Source: Shewanella sp. KT0246 (GTDB lineage Bacteria; Pseudomonadota; Gammaproteobacteria; Enterobacterales; Shewanellaceae). Taken from it: a DNA stretch of 48,171 nt. The translations under genes and the position numbers were made by a program. The notes under the pieces are model-generated. The model had not been told where the DNA came from, made no database searches, and saw nothing but the letters and a program-made list of their open reading frames with translations. Every line of letters starts with the position of its first letter. Positions within the stretch are counted from its first letter, which is position 1. Of the stretch, positions 42,377 to 48,171 are shown piece by piece. Where the stretch lies: contig NZ_BPEV01000036.1 of the NCBI RefSeq assembly GCF_019654955.1, forward strand, positions 1 through 48,171. The letters run 5' to 3'.

Positions 42377-44251
42377 ATGAAAGATGCCAGTGAAATTCAG
42401 CCTATTTTGCAGTTTATTCATGCATTGATCCCGTTTGATTCTTTATCTGAATCAAATCTCGTACGTTGCTGTCAGCAACTCACCATTGGTTATTACAGTA
42501 AATCCAACAAAATGGTTCCTCTAGATGAAAACCATCCACAGCTATACATTGTTAGAAGTGGTGCGTTTGAGGTCAGAGATGAGCAAGGCGAATTACTCGA
42601 TAGGTTAGGAGAAGGAGATTACTTTGGTTTCCCATCTCTATTGTCGGGTGAAAAAGTCAGTAATCAGGTACAAATTTTAGAAGATAGCTTGGTATATCAC
42701 CTCGATCCTGAGACGTTTAATTATCTTAGAAATGAAAGTAGAGTTTTTGACCGCTTTTTTAATCGTGCCTTTGCGAAAAGAATGCGTCATCAAGCAAGGT
42801 TTAAAGCGAAAGACTTAACCACGACCAGTCGCGTTAATAGTTTGATGTCAGCAGACCCCTTAAGTATTGATTGCCATGAAACCGTCAGCGAAGCCGCAAA
42901 AAAAATGCGCCTAGCTCGAGTATCTTCTGTATTGGTGATAGATAACAATAAACTGATAGGCATTTTAACCGATAGGGATTTACGCAACCGCGTTTTAGCA
43001 GAAGGCTTTGATGGCAACTTAGCTGTTCATCAAGCAATGACGGCGGCCCCTAAGACTTTGGCTGCCAATGCATTGGTTTTTGAAGCCATGTTATTAATGA
43101 GTGAGCACGGTATACACCACTTACCCATTTTAGCTGAACCTCCCATTGATGAAAAAACACAACCGTCTGCGGTAGGTATACTGACCAGTACCGATATTCT
43201 TCGTGGCCAAAGCTCACAGCCTTTGCTGTTAATTGGTGAAATTGAAAGGCAACAAGACATTGAATGTTTGATCAATGTCAGTAAGCAGATCCCTGTTTTA
43301 CTGCAAAACCTAATTAGTGCAGATGCAAGAGCTGAAGAAGTTGGTCGTGTATTGACCTCGGTAACAGATGCGTTAACGCGAAGACTGATTATTTTAAATC
43401 AGCAGTTATTAGGCGCAGCGCCAATGGCATTTTGTTGGCTAGCTTTTGGGTCTCAAGGCAGGCAAGACCAAGCAGCCTGTAGTGACCAAGATAATGGTTT
43501 ATTACTGGCGCATGAACCAGATGAACATGCTAAAGGTTATTTCAACGCATTATCCCATGCGGTTTGTGAAGGTCTTGATAAGTGTGGTTATATCTATTGC
43601 CCTGGCGATATCATGGCGCAAAATCCTAAGTGGCGTTTATCACTTGATAAATGGCAGCAGCATTTTGAGCAATGGCTAAATGCACCTGAGCCCAAAGCCT
43701 TAATGCACGCGAGTATCTTTTTCGATATGCGTGCCGTTTATGGCCCACAAAATTTGTTCGACCAATTGCAGCAACACGTATTAGAGCGCACAAAGGGTAA
43801 TGATATTTTTTTAGCTGGAATGGCAGGAAACTCCCTAGTTGAATCGCCGCCTTTGGGCTTTTTTAGAAAGTTTGTTCTTGAACGAGATGGCAGCGAAGTC
43901 AAAGGTATGGACTTAAAGCACAAAGGTGTCGCACTCATTAATGATATTGCTAGGGTGTATGCGTTAAGTGCTGGGATCACTGAGGTAAATACCCCGAAAC
44001 GTATCCGAGCACTTATGGATGCTAATATTATTAACCGTAAAGATGCACTTAATCTTGCAGATGCCCATGAGTTTATCGCTCATATGCGCCTAGCTAATCA
44101 AGGCGAGCAATATACCAGTCAGCAAGAGGCGACGAATTATTTAAAACCTCAACAATTGTCTTCGTTAATGCGTCATCAATTGCGAGATGCTTTTAAAGTG
44201 GTTCATGATGCGCAATCAGGTCTCAGAATGAAGTTCATGCGGAGCTATTAA
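42377..44251 (+). CDS. cNMP-binding/CBS/DUF294 nucleotidyltransferase-like protein
   Basis: The 624-residue protein has four parts. They are a cyclic-nucleotide-binding-like domain (about residues 15-130; LYIVRSGAFEVRDEQGELLDRLGEGDYFGFPSLLSG), two CBS repeats (about 150-275; SSVLVIDNNKLIGILTDRDLRNR and HHLPIL...VGILTSTDILRG), a DUF294 nucleotidyltransferase-like domain (about 305-450; LAFGSQGRQDQAACSDQDNGLL with the G-S...D-x-D pattern), and a DUF294 C-terminal helical domain. It is thought to sense nucleotides and modify a partner, and is typically next to acetate-type symporters. Its stop is 3 bp before the exonuclease start, so the two are co-translated. Confidence 0.92.
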   Translation: MKDASEIQPILQFIHALIPFDSLSESNLVRCCQQLTIGYYSKSNKMVPLDENHPQLYIVRSGAFEVRDEQGELLDRLGEGDYFGFPSLLSGEKVSNQVQILEDSLVYHLDPETFNYLRNESRVFDRFFNRAFAKRMRHQARFKAKDLTTTSRVNSLMSADPLSIDCHETVSEAAKKMRLARVSSVLVIDNNKLIGILTDRDLRNRVLAEGFDGNLAVHQAMTAAPKTLAANALVFEAMLLMSEHGIHHLPILAEPPIDEKTQPSAVGILTSTDILRGQSSQPLLLIGEIERQQDIECLINVSKQIPVLLQNLISADARAEEVGRVLTSVTDALTRRLIILNQQLLGAAPMAFCWLAFGSQGRQDQAACSDQDNGLLLAHEPDEHAKGYFNALSHAVCEGLDKCGYIYCPGDIMAQNPKWRLSLDKWQQHFEQWLNAPEPKALMHASIFFDMRAVYGPQNLFDQLQQHVLERTKGNDIFLAGMAGNSLVESPPLGFFRKFVLERDGSEVKGMDLKHKGVALINDIARVYALSAGITEVNTPKRIRALMDANIINRKDALNLADAHEFIAHMRLANQGEQYTSQQEATNYLKPQQLSSLMRHQLRDAFKVVHDAQSGLRMKFMRSY

Positions 44252-44254
44252 TCT

Positions 44255-44944
44255 GTGAATGAACTCTGGCTCAAAACGCGGCTTTATTTTGAAACTTTCG
44301 GTCAAAAAGATCAGTTGTCTGAATATCAGCTACATTGTTTAAGTGTGATTGATAAACCCATCATCAAAGCTCCTTTAATGGCTATTGATTTAGAAATGAC
44401 GGGCTTAAATCCACTTCAAGACCAAATTATTAGTATTGGTATCGTTCCTATTGAACCAAGTCTAATTCCTTTATCAATTCCGCTTTCAAAAGCGCAGCAG
44501 GTAATGATAAATATCGATGGTAGTGTCGGTCAAAGTGCGGCGGTGCATGGTATTATTGATAATCACTTATCGAATGCTCTTAGCTTAGAGCAAGCCATGG
44601 AATGGTTTATTGAACAAACAAAAGGACATATATTGGTTGCACATCATGCGCCAATGGATATCGGTTTTTTACAATCTCATTTATTAAAAAGTCATAATAG
44701 AGCTATTAAACTTCCTTATATTGATACCTTAGCACTAGAAAAGCAGCGATTGCTTCGCCAACATGATGTGTTAAAAGAGGGGAGTTTACGCCTAGATGCA
44801 TGCAGGCAGCGATATGGTTTACCTACGTATTCTGGGCATGATGCTTTAATTGATGCATTAGCCTGCGCAGAGTTACTTGTCGCGCAACTCAATTCTGTTG
44901 GCGATATTAACAAATTGTCAGTGTCAGAGTTTATTTCAATTTAA
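44255..44944 (+). CDS. DEDDh 3'-5' exonuclease, DnaQ epsilon-like
   Basis: This 229-residue protein carries the four DEDDh acidic and histidine positions. They are AIDLEMTGLNP (exo I, Asp and Glu), LVAHHAPMDIGFL (exo II, Asp), and YSGHDALIDALACAELL (exo III, His and Asp). A stretch of about 45 residues precedes exo I. It is a stand-alone exonuclease, not the DnaQ subunit, which is normally encoded elsewhere with rnhA. The start is GTG 44255, 3 bp after the DUF294 protein stop. Pairing with that protein is common but its purpose is not known. Confidence 0.9.
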   Translation: MNELWLKTRLYFETFGQKDQLSEYQLHCLSVIDKPIIKAPLMAIDLEMTGLNPLQDQIISIGIVPIEPSLIPLSIPLSKAQQVMINIDGSVGQSAAVHGIIDNHLSNALSLEQAMEWFIEQTKGHILVAHHAPMDIGFLQSHLLKSHNRAIKLPYIDTLALEKQRLLRQHDVLKEGSLRLDACRQRYGLPTYSGHDALIDALACAELLVAQLNSVGDINKLSVSEFISI

Positions 44945-45033
44945 ACTGGTTTATTCAAGCTTTTTTATATAGGCCGCTTTTATAAGCTGTTCATTACAGG
45001 TTTTTCCATACCGCTTGCCCAGTTTTAGGCACA

Positions 45034-45060
45034 AAAAAACCAGCATTATGCTGGTTTTTA
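45034..45060. terminator. Bidirectional terminator between exonuclease and FabH-like genes
   Basis: AAAAACCAGCA pairs with TGCTGGTTTTT around a 3-4-nt loop, with A and T runs on both sides. It serves the two convergent genes. Confidence 0.85.
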
Positions 45061-45095
45061 AATCTGTTAGATGAGTTAAGTTTAATTAACCCAGT

Positions 45096-46169
45096 TTATT
45101 TTTCTTTATTACAGAAAAAGTCAACCGCCGGTTTAATCAACTCTAAGGCTGAGACCTCACACGGTGGTAGTTCAGCTGTTGGAGGATTAATTGGTTGAGT
45201 ACGTTGCCCCCATTTCAGTAATAACGCTGCAGAAGTCAGTCCTGCGCCAAAAGCACAAGATAAAATCGTTTGGTCAGCAGTTATTCGGCCTTGATCTAAC
45301 GCATCACAAATTGCGATAGGAATGGTTGCAGCTGAGGTGTTACCGTAGTTTGCAATATTCACGAATGCTTTTTCTTTCGGGATTTTCATTCGGCTGATTA
45401 ACGTATCAATAATACGTTCATTGGCTTGATGAGGGATAACAAGATCAACTTCTTCCTTAGTCATCTCACAATTAGCAAGCACCTTAGTACTTAAGCCCCC
45501 CATGCCATGGATTGCACGCTTAAAGACTTCTTGTCCATTTAGATTAATATAGAAATCTAAAGATGAAGAATCAAAACGATCCATCTGGGTACCAAAACCT
45601 GAATATAAAATATCACGAGCAGCAGGATCATTGTTTAATTCATAACCTAATACACCACCAGGTTCGTTGCTGGCTTCAATAACAACAGCACCAGCGCCAT
45701 CTCCGAATAGCACTGCGGTTTCACGACGTGACCAGTCTAGGTAGAAAGATAAGCGCTCTGCACCTATTACTAATATCTTTTTATTTTGGCCGCTCTTAAT
45801 CATTGAGCTACCCATGCCTAAAGCATATAAAAATCCACTGCATGCAGCGTTGATATCAAATGCACCACAGGTAGCGCCCACATTCGCTTGAACTGTTGAT
45901 GCTATATTTGGAATCAGCGTATCAGGGCTCGCTGTTGCTAAAATGATTAAATCTAATTCGCTTCCATCAATACCTGCTGCTAGTAGTGCGTTTTTTGCAG
46001 CTACTGTCGCAAGCTCAGATGTATTCACATGACTGATATGTCTTTCGCTAATGCCTGTACGAGTTTTAATCCACTCATCAGACGTTTCCATAAATGTGGC
46101 TAGGTCATCATTGGTCAATGTTGCTGGTGGGACACATTTTCCCCAACCGGTAATATGAGCATACTGCAT
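45096..46169 (-). CDS. FabH-like 3-oxoacyl-ACP synthase III
   Basis: The 357-residue thiolase-fold enzyme has catalytic Cys110 in NAACSGFLYAL, His in LVIPHQANERI and Asn in NIANYGNTSAATIP: the complete Cys-His-Asn triad of KAS III. Other family segments are TSDEWIKTRTGISERH and VLFGDGAGAVVIE. It condenses an acyl-CoA with malonyl-ACP, but the acyl specificity is open. The last 25 residues extend beyond the usual C terminus of FabH. It is not next to plsX, fabD or fabG, so it is likely a second FabH. I start at ATG 46169; an in-frame TTG lies at 46184. It lies downstream of the GntR gene in the same direction. Confidence 0.91.
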   Translation of the reverse strand: MQYAHITGWGKCVPPATLTNDDLATFMETSDEWIKTRTGISERHISHVNTSELATVAAKNALLAAGIDGSELDLIILATASPDTLIPNIASTVQANVGATCGAFDINAACSGFLYALGMGSSMIKSGQNKKILVIGAERLSFYLDWSRRETAVLFGDGAGAVVIEASNEPGGVLGYELNNDPAARDILYSGFGTQMDRFDSSSLDFYINLNGQEVFKRAIHGMGGLSTKVLANCEMTKEEVDLVIPHQANERIIDTLISRMKIPKEKAFVNIANYGNTSAATIPIAICDALDQGRITADQTILSCAFGAGLTSAALLLKWGQRTQPINPPTAELPPCEVSALELIKPAVDFFCNKEK

Positions 46170-46232
46170 GTGTTTATCTCTCAAATAAAATTTAAAATTG
46201 TTTGTTAAAACGACATTAGACGAGTGTGCAAA

Positions 46233-46904
46233 TTATTTAATTTGCTGAATCACCAATTTTTTAATTGCTTTTGCGGCATGTAAAATATGCTCGCGTAAAA
46301 GCTGCGTCGCTTTATCGATATCTTTGTTTTTACATAACTCGAATAGTGCGCGATGTTCTCGCTCAGCGGTGGGAATACCACCTGTTAACAATAGCTGTAA
46401 GCGAATATAGCGATCACAGTTGTTATTCAGTCCATGGACAACTTCGAGTGTATGTGGTTTGTTTGCGGCTTCGTATAAACAGGTATGAAACTGAGTATTG
46501 AGTTCGCTCCATGTTGCGACGGAGTCTTGTAACTTTAATGCCGACTCTAATTTAGCTAGAACTGCATCAGCCTTATTGAAATCTTCTTCTCGCAAATTGG
46601 GAATTGCTTTTGCGAGTAAATCAGTCTCAATCATAGCCCTTAATTCAAATAATTCTGTGACTTGTTCTACAGAAAGTTCAGTCGCAGTAGCGCCTTTATG
46701 CGCTTCAAACTTAACTAAGCCTTCCGCTTCAAGTTGAACTAACGCCTCGCGTACTGGAATACGACTTACATTGAGCTGTTCAGCAATTGCAGACTGTCTT
46801 AGAGGTTCGCCTGCTTCTATATAGCCAGACAAAATACGCTCTCTAAGCACTTCAACAACTGCTTGGGTTCGTGTTTTATGAATTATTGGTTGTATTTGAC
46901 TCAT
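46233..46904 (-). CDS. GntR family regulator, FCD subgroup
   Basis: The 223-residue protein has a winged HTH (residues 10-75; TRTQAVVEVLRERILSGYIEAGEPLRQSAIAEQLNVSRIPVREALVQLEAEGLV) and a helical FCD ligand domain (about 85-215) with the ERE-HRALFELCKNKDIDKATQLLREHI end. FCD regulators bind carboxylic acids, often with a metal, and many repress their own gene. It is upstream of the FabH-like gene, 63 bp apart, and divergent from gmhB. An inverted repeat in the divergent promoter (46960-46998) may be its operator. Confidence 0.92.
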   Translation of the reverse strand: MSQIQPIIHKTRTQAVVEVLRERILSGYIEAGEPLRQSAIAEQLNVSRIPVREALVQLEAEGLVKFEAHKGATATELSVEQVTELFELRAMIETDLLAKAIPNLREEDFNKADAVLAKLESALKLQDSVATWSELNTQFHTCLYEAANKPHTLEVVHGLNNNCDRYIRLQLLLTGGIPTAEREHRALFELCKNKDIDKATQLLREHILHAAKAIKKLVIQQIK

Positions 46905-46959
46905 TACTTCTTAATAAATGCCACAAAATATCTACGGAAGGGTAACCTTTACAGAATGC

Positions 46960-46998
46960 ATTATAAAGTACAACCGCAAAAAATGTACCTTTTATAAT
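46960..46998. promoter_or_regulatory. Divergent promoters with an inverted repeat between GntR gene and gmhB
   Basis: ATTATAAAGTAC (46960-46971) and GTAC-CT-TTTATAAT (46985-46998) form an inverted repeat around a 13-bp centre, and each arm holds a perfect -10 TATAAT facing outward. The -35 elements are not convincing. The layout would let one regulator control both genes. Confidence 0.55.
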
Positions 46999-47061
46999 AC
47001 AAGTGCATATTTTTCTCAGTAATGGGATAATCACGCTAATAAAGAATTTAGGAGTAGTACC

Positions 47062-47613
47062 GTGAATAAAGCCGTTTTTTTAGATCGTGACGGAGTCATT
47101 AATGTTGATAAGGGCTATGTGCACCTTGTGGATGACTTTGAATATATCGAAGGGGTTTTCGAAGCTTGTTTAGCATTTAAAGAGATGGGTTATAAAATTG
47201 TAGTCGTGACAAATCAGTCAGGTATTGCTCGTGGCATGTATTCAGAAGACGAATTTCATCATTTAACGGAGTGGATGGACTGGAACTTTGCAGATAAAGG
47301 TGTCGAGTTAGATGGTATCTATTACTGTCCGCATCACCCTGTAAATGGTTTAGGCGAATATAAGCAGGATTGCGATTGTCGTAAGCCTAAACCTGGAATG
47401 ATGCTAGATGCTGCCGCGTTCCTTAAAATAGATATGGCTAACTCTATAATGGTGGGTGATAAAGCTGATGATATTCGTGCAGCTAAAGCTGCGGGTATTA
47501 ACACTGCAATATTAGTTCGCAGTGGCAAAGTGGTCGATGAGGCAGGTTTAGAGCTTGCTACGACAGTCGTAAATAGTATTGCTGATGTACCAGCTTATAT
47601 TAAACAACTATAA
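47062..47613 (+). CDS. gmhB: D-glycero-beta-D-manno-heptose 1,7-bisphosphate 7-phosphatase
   Basis: GmhB is a HAD-family phosphatase in ADP-heptose synthesis for the lipopolysaccharide inner core. The 183-residue sequence has the DxD nucleophile motif FLDRDGVIN (D8 and D10), VVTNQSGIARGMYSE, the zinc-binding segment CPHHPVNGLGEYKQDCDCRKPKPGM, and MVGDKADDIRAAKAAGI. Start is GTG 47062 with AGGAG upstream. It is a single-gene unit directly before an rRNA operon, and divergent from the GntR regulator. Confidence 0.95.
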   Translation: MNKAVFLDRDGVINVDKGYVHLVDDFEYIEGVFEACLAFKEMGYKIVVVTNQSGIARGMYSEDEFHHLTEWMDWNFADKGVELDGIYYCPHHPVNGLGEYKQDCDCRKPKPGMMLDAAAFLKIDMANSIMVGDKADDIRAAKAAGINTAILVRSGKVVDEAGLELATTVVNSIADVPAYIKQL

Positions 47614-47716
47614 TTTGATTAGATTAAAGCGCCTTTAAATTGTCTTAAAAAGTCATGAATACGCCTATTTTGATGGTTTTTAGGTCGAAACGTTTAAAAA
47701 ATGTGCTTTTGAACTG

Positions 47717-47772
47717 TTTTTTATAAATAAATTTATAAAAGCACTTGCGGGATAAAATGATTTCCCTATAAT
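47717..47772 (+). promoter_or_regulatory. rRNA operon promoter with upstream AT-rich UP-like region
   Basis: The -35 TTGCGG (47745-47750), a 16-bp spacer and -10 TATAAT (47767-47772) are preceded by an AT-rich tract resembling an UP element (47717-47740). The following GCGC discriminator is typical of stringently controlled rRNA promoters. It lies 291 bp before the 16S gene. Confidence 0.85.
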
Positions 47773-47821
47773 GCGCAACCACTGACACGGAACAAGGCGT
47801 CTAGCGCTAGTTACCGAGTCC

Positions 47822-47833
47822 GCTCTTTAACAA
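47822..47833 (+). promoter_or_regulatory. rRNA leader BoxA antitermination element
   Basis: GCTCTTTAACAA is the core of the BoxA element bound by NusB/NusE, as found in E. coli and Shewanella rRNA leaders. The leader from about 47780 to 48062 holds no gene and carries the 16S processing region. Confidence 0.85.
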
Positions 47834-48062
47834 TTTATCAAGTAATCTGTGTGGACACTCACAGGTGTTGAGTTAATCGAAATTGCTTCTTAGGAAGCAA
47901 TCAAAATTATTATCAATATTTTCTGAATCACGTAAGTGATGAGTGTTCATAGCAATATGTAACAAACAGGATGTAGATTCTTCCGAGTCTGCATAATGTA
48001 ATCAGAATTCATTGAGCCGAAACTTCTCTTTTATTTATAAGAGTGAATGTTTCAAAAAACTT

Positions 48063-48171
48063 TAATTGAAGAGTTTGATCATGGCTCAGATTGAACGCTG
48101 GCGGCAGGCCTAACACATGCAAGTCGAGCGGTAACAGGAAGAAAGCTTGCTTTCTTTGCTGACGAGCGGCG
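48063..48171 (+). rRNA. rrs: 16S ribosomal RNA, 5' end only
   Basis: AATTGAAGAGTTTGATCATG and the following GGCTCAGATTGAACGCTGGC match the universal start of 16S rRNA. The V1 hairpin (around AGAAAGCTTGCTTTCT) is seen, and the window ends inside it. Only about 109 nt are present; the sequence around AAGTCGAGCGGTAACAGG is consistent with Shewanella. The mature 5' end is placed by alignment to E. coli by eye and may be off by one or two bases. Confidence 0.97.

Noticed and set aside
1..48171. tRNA genes and CRISPR arrays
   Set aside because: No tRNA cloverleaf or regularly spaced repeat-spacer array was recognised in reading; short ones could be missed without a tool.

Overview
The window looks like a chromosomal segment of a marine gammaproteobacterium of the Shewanella group. 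Four observations support this: the start of a 16S rRNA gene at the right edge with a Shewanella-like 5' region; the gene order apt-dnaX-ybaB-(insertion)-recR-htpG-cnoX-adk and gsk-nadE; the DUF4212/sodium:solute symporter/DUF294/exonuclease cluster; and moderately AT-rich DNA with abundant TonB receptors. No phage, insertion sequence, tRNA or CRISPR array was seen.

Layout. 1-3.1 kb: a large TonB-dependent receptor. 3.2-4.7 kb: a DksA/TraR-type zinc finger protein and DusC, both on the minus strand. 5.0-7.1 kb: an hvfABC-type RiPP locus, with a secreted precursor carrying ten EGKCG motifs, an MNIO (DUF692) enzyme and its DUF2063 partner. A 39-residue membrane peptide and a DUF454 protein follow. 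8.0-12.1 kb: apt, a very long dnaX with an in-frame A AAA AAG frameshift heptamer, and ybaB. 12.3-18.9 kb: about 7 kb of accessory genes separating ybaB from recR. These are small hypothetical and membrane proteins, a DUF1801 protein, an EamA transporter, a chemoreceptor, and a membrane protein/XRE regulator pair with two operator-like palindromes. 19.2-26.3 kb: recR, htpG (with a clear heat-shock promoter), cnoX, adk, gsk and nadE. 26.3-30.7 kb: a DUF6942 protein, an alpha/beta hydrolase and a membrane diguanylate cyclase.

30.8-39.7 kb is the most unusual part. An excisionase-type HTH regulator fused to a periplasmic-binding-protein-like domain is divergent from a degenerate NtrC-type regulator that lacks the GAFTGA loop. 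Next comes a tightly packed six-gene operon: TonB receptor, tandem ECF ATPase, ECF T component, S-like membrane component, a stand-alone TiaS-like 'IDDTD' domain protein and a small cysteine-containing protein. This looks like an outer- plus inner-membrane uptake route for an unidentified small molecule or metal species, linked to an enzyme of unknown reaction.

40.1-44.9 kb: acetate-type symporter subunits with a cNMP/CBS/DUF294 protein and a DEDDh exonuclease. 45.1-47.6 kb: a FabH-like synthase, a GntR/FCD regulator and gmhB. 47.7 kb to the end: an rRNA operon promoter, leader and the first ~109 nt of 16S rRNA.
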